The notes beneath the pieces were generated by a model. The model was given only the letters and a program-made list of their open reading frames with translations, was not told the origin of the DNA and searched no databases. The position numbers and the translations under genes are program-made. A DNA stretch of 64,000 nt. Origin: Synechococcus sp. LTW-R. Lineage in GTDB: Bacteria > Cyanobacteriota > Cyanobacteriia > PCC-6307 > Cyanobiaceae. The stretch's first letter is position 1. Each line of letters opens with the position of its first letter. This document shows positions 1 to 9,521 of this stretch, piece by piece. The DNA lies in the NCBI RefSeq assembly GCF_014217875.1, contig NZ_CP059060.1, positions 806,001-870,000 on the forward strand. Reading direction: 5' to 3'.

Positions 1-2
1 AG

Positions 3-1916
3 TGCATCCTGCAGCGCAACACCACCAGCCTGCTGGCGCAGGTGGAGCAGCAGAACGACACCCTCGTCGCGGTCCCACTGGACGATCGCCTGCTGACCGC
101 CATCAACCTGCCGGCCGGCGACAGCGAACACCTCAAACCCGCCACGGAAGCCGTGGTTGAGGTCAAGTTGGACCGCTACCCCGTCGGCCAACTTCCCCCT
201 GAAGGCCATGTGGCCCGCAGCCTGGCGGTCAACGCCGGCCCCAAGGCCGACCTGGACCTCTTGCTGACCAAGCACGGCCTGCGGGAGTTGCCGGCGGCGC
301 CCAAGGCCAGTGCCAAGGCCCCCGACCTCAAAACCCGGGATGACCTAACCGCCCTCCCCACCCTGCTACTGCAGCTGTGGGGTAGCGCCGATGCACCGCT
401 CCTTCCGGCGGTCTCCTTGGAGCCCCTGGAGAACGGTCAGCGCCTCTGGGTGCACGCCCCGGCCATCGCCGAGCGCGTCAGCTTTGGTAGCGCCCTCGAT
501 CTCTTCCTGCGGGACCGCAGCGAAGCCCTCTGCGTGGGGGACAGCTGGCTGCCGTTGCTCCCCAGCGCCACCACCAAGGCGGCGGCCTTTAAGGCTGGGA
601 CCCCGGCGGCGGCCCTCTCGGTCGCCCTCGACCTGAACGCCGAGGGGCAGCTGGAGCACTTCCGCTTCTGCCGCAGCACCATCTCGGCCGATGGACTGGT
701 CGATGCCAAGGCGCTCCAGGCCCTGGCCGATCGCAAGCCCAAGGCGCGCACCACCCCTGCGGCCCTGAAAGGACTGAAGGATCAGCTCCCCCTGCTGGAG
801 CAACTGATCGCCCTGGCCCAGACCCTCAGGCAAAACCGCCTCGACCAAGGATCCATCGATCTCGACCTCGGCATCCCGAACCTGGAGGGACTGGCTGAAC
901 TCGCGATTCCTGAACCGGATGAGCGTCGCCAGGGCTGGATGGTTCAACTCGACCCCGCCCTCTCCACCGCGGGGCTCTTGCGGGAGATGGTCCTGCAGGC
1001 CCACCGGGCCTTTGGCCGCCACATGGCCGCCCTCGAGCTACCGGCCATCTACGCAGTCAATGCCGCCCCGGAAGCCGAGGCCCTCAACGACGTGGCCAAG
1101 GCGGCCCTCGCCCTCGAGATTCCCCTTGAACTGTCCGCCGATGGCAACGCCAGCGCCCAAGAACTGGCTGTGGCCTTTGCGGCGAGCGATCGCTCCCGGG
1201 TGCTCCTGCAGCAATTGCGGGATCCGCTCAAACCGGTGAGCCTCAGCACCGAGGCCGGCGGCAACACCCTGGCGGGCGAAGAGCAGGCCTATGCCCCCTG
1301 GTGCTGCGCGGCCCTGCACTACGCCGACCTCTGGAACCAACACCTCCTGGTGCTGCTGCTGAGCGAAGGCAAGGATCGCCCCTCCGTTCGGCACAAAACC
1401 CGGGTCGACATCGCCTCGGATGCCAGCCATGGGGTGATCGACTGGCCCCTGCTGACCGCCAGTCAGCTCTCCCCCGTTGAAGAGGGGCTGAGCGGAACCC
1501 TCCTGAACCGCCTGAATGAGCGCAGCCGCTTCGTCAGCGAGCTCCAGGGGGATGCCCTGGCCATGGCCCAGGCACGCCAGGCCGAGCCCCTGGTTGGTCA
1601 AACCCTGAATGGGGTGATCAGCGGGGTCCAGAGCTACGGCTTCTTCGTCGAGGTGCCCCCCTCCCATGTGGAGGGGCTGGTGCACGTGAGCTCCCTGAAG
1701 GACGACTGGTACGAGTACCGCTCCCGTCAGAACAAGCTGGTGGGGCGCAAGAACCGCCGCGCCTACATGCTCGGCGACCAGGTCGAGGTCACCATCCAGA
1801 AGGTGGATGTGCTGCGCCATCAAATCGATCTCGCCGTGGTGCTGCCGGAGGGCTACGAAGAGTTCTCCCCCGATGACGCCGATGCGGGCGACGGCGACGC
1901 CAGCAGCGAGGACTGA
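3..1916 (+). CDS. RNB-family (RNase II/R-like) protein, 5'-truncated, catalytic motifs degenerate
   Basis: The reading frame is open from the window edge, so the true start lies upstream; a GTG at 42 is internal. The middle resembles the RNB domain: GQRLWVHA, then GSALD, then ALSVALDLNAEG match the order of blocks in RNase R. A C-terminal S1 domain lies at about nt 1590-1840 (GVISGVQSYGFFVEV, VEGLVHVSSL). Canonical enzymes bind two Mg ions with a D-x(5)-D-x-D-D cluster. Here that segment (nt 390-416) reads DAPLLPAVSLE, keeping one Asp and one residue shorter. The usual SPIRRY segment reads AALHY (about nt 1300-1325). I infer an RNA-binding pseudoenzyme rather than an active exonuclease. It is followed 3 nt later by ubiX. 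Family assignment is firm; loss of activity is an inference from motifs. Confidence 0.85.
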   Translation, partial: CILQRNTTSLLAQVEQQNDTLVAVPLDDRLLTAINLPAGDSEHLKPATEAVVEVKLDRYPVGQLPPEGHVARSLAVNAGPKADLDLLLTKHGLRELPAAPKASAKAPDLKTRDDLTALPTLLLQLWGSADAPLLPAVSLEPLENGQRLWVHAPAIAERVSFGSALDLFLRDRSEALCVGDSWLPLLPSATTKAAAFKAGTPAAALSVALDLNAEGQLEHFRFCRSTISADGLVDAKALQALADRKPKARTTPAALKGLKDQLPLLEQLIALAQTLRQNRLDQGSIDLDLGIPNLEGLAELAIPEPDERRQGWMVQLDPALSTAGLLREMVLQAHRAFGRHMAALELPAIYAVNAAPEAEALNDVAKAALALEIPLELSADGNASAQELAVAFAASDRSRVLLQQLRDPLKPVSLSTEAGGNTLAGEEQAYAPWCCAALHYADLWNQHLLVLLLSEGKDRPSVRHKTRVDIASDASHGVIDWPLLTASQLSPVEEGLSGTLLNRLNERSRFVSELQGDALAMAQARQAEPLVGQTLNGVISGVQSYGFFVEVPPSHVEGLVHVSSLKDDWYEYRSRQNKLVGRKNRRAYMLGDQVEVTIQKVDVLRHQIDLAVVLPEGYEEFSPDDADAGDGDASSED

Positions 1917-1919
1917 ACG

Positions 1920-2558
1920 TTGAGCGACAACACCGCCCAGGCAGCGCTGCTGCCGATTGTTCTGGCGGTGTCCGGGGCCAGCGCCCAACCGCTCGCGGAG
2001 CGGGCGTTGCAACTGCTGCTCCAGGCCGGTGAATCCGTCGATCTCATCGTCAGCCGCGGTGCCATTGGCGTCTGGCAGGCGGAATTGGGGGTGCGGGTCC
2101 CGACGGACCCCTCAGCCCAGGAGCGCTTTTGGCGGGAGCGCTGCGCATGCGACACCGGCGAACTACGCTGCCACCGCTGGAACGATCAATCCGTGTCGAT
2201 TGCCAGTGGCAGTCACCGCACCCGCGGCATGGTGATCCTGCCCTGTTCGATGGGAACCGTCGGCCGGATCGCTTCGGGGGTAGCCACGGACCTGATGGAA
2301 CGCTGCGCGGACGTCCATCTCAAGGAGGGACGGCCCCTGGTGATCTGTCCGCGGGAAACCCCCTGGAACCTGATCCACCTGCGCAACCTGACCGCCCTCG
2401 CTGAGGCCGGCGCACGGATCGCGCCCCCGGCCCCGGCTTGGTATCACCAGCCCCAGTCCCTTGAGGAGATGGTGGACTTTTTGGTGATCCGCGTGTTCGA
2501 TTGCCTCGGTTATGAGCTTGGCCAGCTGCAGCGCTGGACCGGGCCGATCCAGCCCTGA
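1920..2558 (+). CDS. ubiX: Flavin prenyltransferase UbiX
   Basis: The 212-aa length and the opening [16 protein letters not shown], the [16 protein letters not shown] block and the [13 protein letters not shown] block are typical of UbiX/Pad1. The family joins dimethylallyl phosphate to FMN, making the prenylated flavin used by UbiD decarboxylases. In cyanobacteria this would serve decarboxylation in plastoquinone-type quinone synthesis. The start is a TTG three bases after the previous stop, with no better ATG, so the pair is probably co-transcribed and coupled. The protein is soluble, with no signal or membrane segment. Confidence 0.9.
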   Translation: MSDNTAQAALLPIVLAVSGASAQPLAERALQLLLQAGESVDLIVSRGAIGVWQAELGVRVPTDPSAQERFWRERCACDTGELRCHRWNDQSVSIASGSHRTRGMVILPCSMGTVGRIASGVATDLMERCADVHLKEGRPLVICPRETPWNLIHLRNLTALAEAGARIAPPAPAWYHQPQSLEEMVDFLVIRVFDCLGYELGQLQRWTGPIQP

Positions 2559-2575
2559 GGCCTCCCACCGCCCCT

Positions 2576-3109
2576 GTGTTGAAACGAGTCCTGCTGCTGC
2601 CGCTGCTCTCGCCCGTCCTGGCGATGCTCGTGGTCGGGGCCATCAACCCGAAGCCGCCGGTCACGGTGCGCGTGCTCACCTGGACATCACCAGCACTGCC
2701 ACTGGGTCTCTGGCTCGCCGGGGCCTCCTGCCTGGGCGCAGGCCTGAGTGCGGCCGGTGCGGCGCTGACGCTGCAGGGGGGCGCCCCTGAAATCCTGCCC
2801 CGGCGCTCGGTGCGGCGACGGGCTGAACGGGAGGTTTGGGACGAAGAACCGACTCCCAGGCCACGTCGAACGGCCGAACCCAGGGAGGACTGGGACGCCG
2901 GGGCGGCCCCCGAAGCCGCAGCACCCTGGGCTGGCCCCAGCCGAGGGGCGGCCGAACCGGCTCCAACCGTCTCGGTGCCCTTCCGCGTGATTCGGAAGGG
3001 CCAACAAAGCGCCAGCAATGAACCCGCAAGGGCGACCGCCACCACGACTGCTGCTGTGAGCACGGCTGATCCTGACGATTGGGGCAGCAGCGGCGCTGAG
3101 GAGTGGTGA
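2576..3109 (+). CDS. Small membrane protein with basic/acidic low-complexity tail, unknown function
   Basis: This 177-aa protein starts at GTG 2576, 17 nt after ubiX. Two hydrophobic segments (about residues 4-22 and 40-65) form a hairpin anchor. They are followed by an Arg/Glu/Pro-rich tail (RRSVRRRAEREVWDEE and further) that looks disordered and ends with a short acidic stretch. No enzyme motif is visible. The design of a membrane hairpin with a soluble tail is common in cyanobacterial thylakoid or envelope proteins of unknown role. Its place between ubiX and the DUF2996/acsF genes suggests a conserved photosynthesis-linked neighbourhood, which is inference only. Confidence 0.7.
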   Translation: MLKRVLLLPLLSPVLAMLVVGAINPKPPVTVRVLTWTSPALPLGLWLAGASCLGAGLSAAGAALTLQGGAPEILPRRSVRRRAEREVWDEEPTPRPRRTAEPREDWDAGAAPEAAAPWAGPSRGAAEPAPTVSVPFRVIRKGQQSASNEPARATATTTAAVSTADPDDWGSSGAEEW

Positions 3110-3153
3110 GCACTCCCTAGAGTCAGCGAACGTCTGGATTGAGGCCTTCGCCG

Positions 3154-3582
3154 GTGACCGATTCCGCCCAACCCGCAGCGAAGGCCGCAGACGCCAAACC
3201 CGCCAAGCCGGCGAAGCCCCCCGCCCCGGAGGACAAGCCCTTCGCCGAATTCGTCCCGAATCTGCTGATTCCGGCGCTGGCCAAGGAGATCGAGGCCTAT
3301 GGCGGCCCGAACTGCGAGCTCAGCTTTGAGCAGGGTCCGATGCCCGTGGTGGGCAGCAGCTGCTGGCAGGTCAAGGGCACCCTCCCCAGTGGTCGTCGCT
3401 TCTGGCTGTGCTTTACCAGCGACTCCATTAGCTCAGCCAAAACCATTGCCCTCGCGGAATCCGGAAGCGAGCCGAGCCTGCTGGAGTCGTTTTTGATTGA
3501 CGAGAAAAAAATGACCCAGGCGCTCCTGGTCTCCCGTTTGGTGCAGCGCCTCAACGGCCAGAAGTGGCTGGGGGCGAACTAA
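3154..3582 (+). CDS. DUF2996 family protein
   Basis: The protein has an Ala/Lys/Pro-rich N-terminal 30 residues, then a compact domain (FAEFVPNLLIPALAKEI ... GSSCWQVKGTLPSGRRFWLCF ... LLESFLIDEKKM) that I recognise as DUF2996, a family found in cyanobacteria and plastids. I chose GTG 3154, which gives 142 aa; a TTG at 3139 in the same frame would add five residues. Neither has a clear Shine-Dalgarno. The function is not established. It lies directly upstream of acsF, but a gap of about 80 nt may hold a separate acsF promoter. Confidence 0.8.
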   Translation: MTDSAQPAAKAADAKPAKPAKPPAPEDKPFAEFVPNLLIPALAKEIEAYGGPNCELSFEQGPMPVVGSSCWQVKGTLPSGRRFWLCFTSDSISSAKTIALAESGSEPSLLESFLIDEKKMTQALLVSRLVQRLNGQKWLGAN

Positions 3583-3660
3583 GTCTGCGAGTGATGAAGG
3601 CGGTCAACGGGCTGGCACCAAAGCCGCTTACGATGGTCTTTGCTCCGCTCAAGCTGCCCG

Positions 3661-4758
3661 ATGGTGCCTCCCACCGCCGTTGCCTCACCTGACGCCGCAA
3701 CAGCCATCGGCACGCCCAATGCACCGGCCACCAAGGATCCGGTCAAAGACACAATCCTGACTCCGCGGTTCTACACCACGGATTTCGAGGCCATGGCGGC
3801 CATGGACCTCAGCCCCAACGCCGATGAGCTGGAAGCCATTTGCGAGGAGTTCCGCAAGGACTACAACCGCCACCACTTCGTTCGCAACGAGGAGTTCGAA
3901 GGCGCGGCCGACAAACTCGATCCCGAGACCCGCAAGGTCTTCATCGAGTTCCTCGAGCAGAGCTGCACCTCCGAGTTTTCTGGTTTCCTGCTCTACAAGG
4001 AACTGAGCCGTCGGATCAAAGAGCGCAACCCGCTGCTCGCCGAGTGCTTTGCCCACATGGCCCGCGATGAAGCCCGCCATGCCGGCTTCCTGAACAAGTC
4101 GATGAGCGACTTCGGACTGCAGCTCGACCTGGGCTTCTTGACCGCCAATAAGGCGTACACCTACTTCAAGCCCGAATACATCTTCTACGCCACTTATCTG
4201 AGCGAGAAGATCGGCTACTGGCGCTACATCGCGATCTTCCGCCACCTCGAGAAGAATCCCGACTGCAAGATCTTCCCGATCTTCAACTTCTTCGAGAACT
4301 GGTGCCAAGACGAGAACCGCCACGGCGACTTCTTTGACGCCCTGATGAAGGCTCAGCCCAAGAGCGTGACCGGCCTGCGTGCCCGCCTCTGGTGCCGCTT
4401 CTTCCTGCTGGCCGTCTTCGCCACCATGTATGTGCGTGACGTGGCCCGCAAGGAGTTCTATGAAGCCCTTGGCCTCGATGCCCGCGAATACGACAAGTAC
4501 GTGATCGCCAAGACCAACGAGACCACCGCTAGGGTCTTCCCGGTGGTCCTCAACGTGGACCATCCGAAGTTCTACACGCGTCTTGAGCGCCTGGTGCGCA
4601 ACAACGACAAGTTGAGCGCGGCCGATGAAGGCAACGCGCCGGCCCCCCTCAAGGCCCTGCGCAAGCTGCCCTACTGGGTCGCCAACGGTGCCGAGATGGC
4701 CAAGCTCTTCTTCACGAACCCGATCCGCAGCGAGAACTACCAAGCCGCCGTGCGCTGA
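3661..4758 (+). CDS. acsF: Mg-protoporphyrin IX monomethyl ester oxidative cyclase (aerobic, AcsF/ChlA)
   Basis: The enzyme forms the fifth ring of chlorophyll using O2 and a di-iron centre. The 365-aa protein shows the carboxylate-bridged di-iron ligands: an ExxH-type pair around [10 protein letters not shown] and a second at [11 protein letters not shown], each preceded by its Glu helix ([19 protein letters not shown]). Length and sequence match cyanobacterial AcsF closely. I chose ATG 3661 (MVPPTAV); a TTG 21 nt upstream is in frame but less likely. A strong terminator follows at 4792-4822, so acsF ends this transcription unit. With chlH at 48304 it makes two chlorophyll-pathway genes in the window. 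Confidence 0.97.
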   Translation: MVPPTAVASPDAATAIGTPNAPATKDPVKDTILTPRFYTTDFEAMAAMDLSPNADELEAICEEFRKDYNRHHFVRNEEFEGAADKLDPETRKVFIEFLEQSCTSEFSGFLLYKELSRRIKERNPLLAECFAHMARDEARHAGFLNKSMSDFGLQLDLGFLTANKAYTYFKPEYIFYATYLSEKIGYWRYIAIFRHLEKNPDCKIFPIFNFFENWCQDENRHGDFFDALMKAQPKSVTGLRARLWCRFFLLAVFATMYVRDVARKEFYEALGLDAREYDKYVIAKTNETTARVFPVVLNVDHPKFYTRLERLVRNNDKLSAADEGNAPAPLKALRKLPYWVANGAEMAKLFFTNPIRSENYQAAVR

Positions 4759-4791
4759 AGCCGTCCCTGCTTCGGCATGCCCTTCAGGGAG

Positions 4792-4822
4792 AGGCCCTGG
4801 TCGCTTCGGCCAGGGCCTTTTT
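4792..4822 (+). terminator. Rho-independent terminator of acsF
   Basis: A 9-bp perfect stem (aggccctgg 4792-4800 paired with ccagggcct 4810-4818) with a 9-nt loop is followed by a T run. It starts 34 nt after the acsF stop and precedes tldD, separating the two units. Confidence 0.9.
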
Positions 4823-4874
4823 GCTAGGACCGTGATGGCCGGCTGCCGTCCATGCCCAACCGTCGATAACCCGC

Positions 4875-6314
4875 GTGATTGCCTCCGTTCCCTCCCACGC
4901 AGAGCTGCTGCTCGGCCCCTTTGATCAGCGTTGGAGTCCCCGCCTGGAGGCCCTCTTGGCCCTGGGCAAAGCCGCCGGCGCTGACCTGGTTGAAATCTTT
5001 CTGGAACGCACCGATCACCTCGGGGTCCTCGCTGAGCAGGACACGATCACGAGCGTGACCCCCGCCTTTGGCATGGGCGCCGGCATCCGGGTCTTCCGAG
5101 ACCAACAGGATGGCTTCGTCAGCACCAATGACCTCAGCGAGGCCGGACTGACCACGGCGCTGACCCAGGCCCTGGGAATGTTGGGACTGGATGTCAGTGG
5201 GGCAGGTCGCAGTGGGTTTGACGGCCTGCCGGCGATCCGGGACTTCGCGCTGGACAAGGGGCTCTGGCTGAGCAGCTGCCCGGAGCTGACCGAGACCACC
5301 CAGAAACTGCTCGACGGCACCGCGCAGCTAGAGCAGAAGGGCAAGCATCTGCAGGCCCGCCGCGGCAGCTACGCCCGGGACTGGCAGGAGGTGATGGTGG
5401 CCGCCAGTGACGGCACCTTCGGACGGGACATCCGTCTGCACCAATCAGTCGGCCTCAATGTCCTGGCTGCCGATGGTGATCACCGCGCGGGGGTGGGCCG
5501 GCGCTACGGCACCTCGGACCGCCCGGATGATTTGCGTCAGTGGGACGTGGCCCAGGCCGCTGACGAGGTCTGCACGAGCGCCGGGAACATGCTCTACGCG
5601 GACTACGTCGAAGCCGGTCAGATGCCAGCGGTGCTCGCCAACCGCTTCGGCGGTGTGATCTTCCACGAGGCCTGCGGCCACCTGCTGGAGACGACCCAGG
5701 TGGAGCGCGGCACCACCCCCTTCGCCGAGAAGGTCGGCGAACCGATCGCCCACGAGGCTGTGACCGCCATCGATGAAGGGCTGACGGGGGGCGCCTTTGG
5801 CTCCCTCTCTATGGATGACGAGGGTCAGGAGGCCCAGCGCACGGTCCTGATCGAGAACGGCGTCCTCAAGCGCTTCCTGAGCGACCGGGCCGGCGAGCTG
5901 CGCACGGGCCACGCGCGCACCGGCAGCGGCCGCCGCCAGAGCCACACCTTTGCGGCCGCGAGCCGCATGCGGAACACCTACATCGCGGCAGGTCCCCATC
6001 AACCGGAGGACCTGATCGCCTCAGTGGACCGCGGCCTCTACTGCAAATCCATGGGCGGCGGCAGCGTCGGCCCCACCGGTCAGTTCAACTTCGCCGTGGA
6101 GGAGGGCTACCTGATCGAGGACGGCAAGCTCACCAAGCCGGTGAAGGGGGCCACCTTGATCGGCGAAGCCAAGGAGGTGATGCCACGCATCTCCATGTGC
6201 GCCAATGACCTGGAACTGGCCGCAGGCTTCTGCGGCTCGGTGAGCGGCAGCATCTTCGTGACCGTCGGACAACCCCACATCAAGGTCGACTCCATCACCG
6301 TGGGGGGCCGCTGA
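4875..6314 (+). CDS. tldD: TldD family metalloprotease subunit
   Basis: TldD and TldE form a heterodimeric zinc protease; in other bacteria it processes peptide modulators such as microcin precursors and CcdA. The 479-aa protein carries the TldD metal site HEACGH (about residues 262-267) with the downstream Cys/Gly-rich block [20 protein letters not shown] 4875 is the first plausible start after the acsF terminator. tldE starts 1 nt after the stop, as expected for obligate partners. No precursor-like RiPP gene lies beside it, so the substrate cannot be read from context. Confidence 0.93.
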   Translation: MIASVPSHAELLLGPFDQRWSPRLEALLALGKAAGADLVEIFLERTDHLGVLAEQDTITSVTPAFGMGAGIRVFRDQQDGFVSTNDLSEAGLTTALTQALGMLGLDVSGAGRSGFDGLPAIRDFALDKGLWLSSCPELTETTQKLLDGTAQLEQKGKHLQARRGSYARDWQEVMVAASDGTFGRDIRLHQSVGLNVLAADGDHRAGVGRRYGTSDRPDDLRQWDVAQAADEVCTSAGNMLYADYVEAGQMPAVLANRFGGVIFHEACGHLLETTQVERGTTPFAEKVGEPIAHEAVTAIDEGLTGGAFGSLSMDDEGQEAQRTVLIENGVLKRFLSDRAGELRTGHARTGSGRRQSHTFAAASRMRNTYIAAGPHQPEDLIASVDRGLYCKSMGGGSVGPTGQFNFAVEEGYLIEDGKLTKPVKGATLIGEAKEVMPRISMCANDLELAAGFCGSVSGSIFVTVGQPHIKVDSITVGGR

Positions 6315-6315
6315 C

Positions 6316-7689
6316 ATGAGCAACACCAACGCAACCCTCAGCGCCGAACACCTGCGCAGCCAACTGGCAGGCATCGCCAGCCAACACGGCATCCGCCAGT
6401 GGGACCTGGGGGCGGCCTGCAGCACGGACACCTCCGTCCAGGTCGACCGCGGCGAACCCAAGCAACTGAAAGGAGCCCAGCGCAGTTCGATCACGATCCG
6501 CGTCTGGAACAGCGACGGTCTGGTGGGCACCACCAGCACCTCCGACCTCTCCCCGAGCGGACTGGAGCGGGCCCTCTCCGGCGCCCGGGATGCCGCAGCA
6601 TTCGGCAACGCCCTGGAGACCCCGGCCTTCTCGCCCCTGGCGACAGCGCCGCTGACCGCCCTGGATCAACCGCTGCATCAACCCCAGGGCATTCTCAAAT
6701 TGCTCGAGCAGCTCAAGGCCGCTGAGCAGGACCTGCTCGGTCGCCACCAGGCCATCAGCACCGTGCCCTACAACGGCCTGGCGGAGCGCAGCAGCGAGCG
6801 CATCTACCTCAACAGCGAGGGGGCCTGCCGCCAGCAGCAGCTGACCACCGCCAGCATCTACCTCTACGCACGAGCCGAGGACACTGGCCGTAAACCGCGC
6901 AGCTCCGGTGCTGTTCGCCTGGCCTACGGCGCCTCGGACCTCGACATTGCCGGCTGCATCGACGAGGCTGCCGAGCGCACCATCAGCCACCTGGACTACG
7001 CCCCGGTGGAGACCGGCCGCTACACCTGCGTCCTCAGTCCCGAGGCCTTTCTGGACCTGATCGGCGCCTTCAGCAACCTCTTCAACGCCCGCTCGGTGCT
7101 CGATGGGGTCAGCCTCAGCCAGAAGGACTCCATCGGCCAGAGCCTGGCGGTGCCCTTCCTCTCCATCCACGACAACGGCTTGCACCCGGGCAACATCGGC
7201 GCCTCCAACTTCGACGGCGAGGGGACCCCGACCCGCAAGTTGGCCCTGCTTGAGGGGGGCGTTCTGAAGAACTTCCTCCACTCCGAAGCCACCGCACGCG
7301 CCTTCGGCGTGGAGCCCACCGGCCATGCGGGCCTCGGCGCCAAGGTCTCGGTCGGACCGGATTGGTTTGAGATTGGGCCCACCCCCGGCAGCACTGGCGG
7401 CCAGAGCGGCCTGGATCGCTTCAAGGCCGACCAACCGATCATCTGGATCGACTCCCTCTCGGCCCTGCACGCGGGGGTCAAGGCCAGCCAGGGCTCCTTC
7501 TCGCTGCCCTTCGATGGCTGGCTGATCCAAGGCGGCGAAACCCGCTCGATTGAGGCCGCCACCGTGGCCGGCGACATCCGCCAGGTGTTGAGCGCCATCG
7601 TCGGCTTTGAGGGCGACGCCAAGGTCACCCCCGATGGGCTCTGTCCGATGGTCTGGGTGGAGGGGCTATCGATTACCGGCGAGGGCTAA
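6316..7689 (+). CDS. tldE: TldE/PmbA family protease subunit
   Basis: This is the partner subunit of TldD. At 457 aa it has the paralogous fold but lacks the HExxxH metal site seen in the gene before it, as usual for TldE. Recognisable blocks include EDTGRKPRSSG, the SEATARAFG segment and the C-terminal FSLPFDGWLIQGGE. ATG 6316 lies 1 nt after the tldD TGA. fmt begins 9 nt downstream, so tldD-tldE-fmt is probably one unit. Confidence 0.9.
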   Translation: MSNTNATLSAEHLRSQLAGIASQHGIRQWDLGAACSTDTSVQVDRGEPKQLKGAQRSSITIRVWNSDGLVGTTSTSDLSPSGLERALSGARDAAAFGNALETPAFSPLATAPLTALDQPLHQPQGILKLLEQLKAAEQDLLGRHQAISTVPYNGLAERSSERIYLNSEGACRQQQLTTASIYLYARAEDTGRKPRSSGAVRLAYGASDLDIAGCIDEAAERTISHLDYAPVETGRYTCVLSPEAFLDLIGAFSNLFNARSVLDGVSLSQKDSIGQSLAVPFLSIHDNGLHPGNIGASNFDGEGTPTRKLALLEGGVLKNFLHSEATARAFGVEPTGHAGLGAKVSVGPDWFEIGPTPGSTGGQSGLDRFKADQPIIWIDSLSALHAGVKASQGSFSLPFDGWLIQGGETRSIEAATVAGDIRQVLSAIVGFEGDAKVTPDGLCPMVWVEGLSITGEG

Positions 7690-7698
7690 CGAGCAGTG

Positions 7699-8730
7699 AT
7701 GCGGATCCTCTTCTGGGGTACCCCGGCCTACGCCGTGAGCAGCCTTGATGCGCTGGTTGATGCCCGCCACGAACTGGTCGGTGTGGTCACCCAACCGGAC
7801 CGGCGGCGGGGGCGCGGAAAGGCACTGGTGCCTTCCCCAGTCAAGGCTCGGGCCGTGGAGCTGGGTCTGCCCGTCTTCACGCCCGAGCGGATCCGCAAGG
7901 AACCCGACTGCCAGCAGCAGCTCGCCGCGCTCGGGGCTGATGTCTACGTCGTCGTCGCCTTTGGCCAGATCCTGCCGAAGGAGGTCCTCCAGCAACCGCC
8001 CCTGGGCTGCTGGAACGGCCACGGCTCGCTGCTGCCCCGCTGGCGCGGCGCCGGTCCAATCCAATGGAGCCTGATCGAAGGCGACGCCGAGACCGGCGTC
8101 GGGATCATGGCGATGGAGGAGGGTCTCGACACCGGCCCGGTGCTGCTGGAGCGTGCAATCTCGATCGCCCTACGCGAGAACGCCCACCAGCTGGCCGAGC
8201 GTCTGGCACGCCTCACCGGTGAGCTCCTGGTGGAGGCCCTGCCCTTGATCGAAGCCGCGGGCCCCGGTCCTGAAGCGGAGCGCCTCGCACGGCTGGGGGT
8301 CCGGACACAGCCGGACGAGGGCATGACCTACGCCCGCATGCTCACGAAGGAAGACGCCCAGATCGATTGGTCGGCGTCCGCCCTTGCGATCCACCGCCAG
8401 ATCATGGGGCTCTACCCCGCGGCCACGAGCAGCTGGAAGGGGAAGCGGCTGAAGGTGCTCTCCTCTGAACCCCTGATCAAACGCCTGAAGCAGGACCTCA
8501 GCCCAGAGGCCCAGGCCCTGGCGGAGCGGTGGGGACTCAACGCGGGGGAGAGCTCCAGCCATACACCCGGGACCGTGCTGGAGTGCGTTGATTCCACGGG
8601 GTTCGTGGTGGCCAGCTCGGGCTGTCCCCTCTTGATCCGCGCGGCGCAGCTGGAAGGGAAAAGTGCCAGCCAGGGCACCCAGCTGCTGCAGCAACTCGCT
8701 GCAGTCGCCGGCGACCGACTGGGGGACTAG
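7699..8730 (+). CDS. fmt: Methionyl-tRNA formyltransferase
   Basis: Fmt formylates the initiator Met-tRNA with 10-formyltetrahydrofolate. The 343-aa protein opens with RILFWGTPAYAV and has the catalytic Asn/His segment NGHGSLLPRWRGAGPI, with Asp in EEGLDTGPVLL. Most family members read NxHxS here, and this one keeps both catalytic residues. The C-terminal tRNA-binding domain is present. I chose ATG 7699 over the GTG just before it. Its TAG stop overlaps the stop of the convergent J-domain gene in a shared CTAG. Confidence 0.95.
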   Translation: MRILFWGTPAYAVSSLDALVDARHELVGVVTQPDRRRGRGKALVPSPVKARAVELGLPVFTPERIRKEPDCQQQLAALGADVYVVVAFGQILPKEVLQQPPLGCWNGHGSLLPRWRGAGPIQWSLIEGDAETGVGIMAMEEGLDTGPVLLERAISIALRENAHQLAERLARLTGELLVEALPLIEAAGPGPEAERLARLGVRTQPDEGMTYARMLTKEDAQIDWSASALAIHRQIMGLYPAATSSWKGKRLKVLSSEPLIKRLKQDLSPEAQALAERWGLNAGESSSHTPGTVLECVDSTGFVVASSGCPLLIRAAQLEGKSASQGTQLLQQLAAVAGDRLGD

Positions 8731-9515
8731 GCCACCAGGAACTGATAGGCGTCGTTCACGCGCCGAAAGGCCTCCGCCGTCCCGCCCACATCGGGATGGT
8801 GCTGTTTCACCAAGCGTCGATGGGCCTGCTTGATCGCCTGCTTGGAGGCCCCCCACTCCAACCCCAGCACGGATAGAGCCGCCACCCGTTGCGGGTCCCG
8901 TCCGCGGTCGCCAGTGCTGCCGTTGCTGGACTGCTGCTGGCGGTCCGTGCGGCGCTGATCGCTGCGCGTCCTGCGGTTGTTGCTCTGACGCGAGCCCTGC
9001 CGCTGGCGCAGCTCCAAAACCACCCGCTGGGGGTCGTCATCGAGCCATTCGATCGCGCTCACGCCGTAAAGGGCAAAGGCCGCCAAGACGGCACAGCGCT
9101 TTTTGTTGAACGGGGTGGCCATCGCCCCATAGAGATCACGGCCCAAACCGGGCACCAGGTGATCGAGGCGCTGCTGCAGGTTCAACTGCGGCAGAAAGCT
9201 GCTGCGGTTCAGCTGCTCGATCAACTGCTCAAGACCGCTCTGCCGCAGCACGGTCCAGCCCTTCTGCTCCGCCAGGGCCGCCCCCCAACGCTCCACCTGG
9301 GCGGAGGTCACCAGCGCTTGCGGTGGCGGAGGGTCCTGCCGCCACCAATGCTGGCGGCTCGGTTCCGGCCGCTGGCGCAGCAACTCGAGCTGCCGCCGCA
9401 GCTGGCGCACCTCGCGTCTGAGGGCTTCGTTCTCTTGGAGCAGCGCGTCCACGTTGCTCGTGACCCGCTGCTGCGGGCGCGGCTCTGCGGACCAGCGCCT
9501 GGGATCAAACCCCAC
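8727..9515 (-). CDS. J-domain (DnaJ-like) protein with N-terminal coiled coil
   Basis: The 262-aa protein begins with a predicted coiled coil (about residues 20-50, rich in Glu, Leu, Arg and Gln), has a central region with RNA-helicase-operon company but no known domain that I recognise, and ends with a compact J-domain carrying the HPD tripeptide (KQHHPDVGG). J-domains stimulate Hsp70 ATPase. The C-terminal position of the J-domain differs from classical DnaJ, and no zinc-finger domain is present. GTG 9515 is the likely start. It lies 6 nt after the helicase gene, so the two are probably co-expressed. Confidence 0.85.
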   Translation of the reverse strand: MGFDPRRWSAEPRPQQRVTSNVDALLQENEALRREVRQLRRQLELLRQRPEPSRQHWWRQDPPPPQALVTSAQVERWGAALAEQKGWTVLRQSGLEQLIEQLNRSSFLPQLNLQQRLDHLVPGLGRDLYGAMATPFNKKRCAVLAAFALYGVSAIEWLDDDPQRVVLELRQRQGSRQSNNRRTRSDQRRTDRQQQSSNGSTGDRGRDPQRVAALSVLGLEWGASKQAIKQAHRRLVKQHHPDVGGTAEAFRRVNDAYQFLVA

Positions 9516-9521
9516 GCCGGC

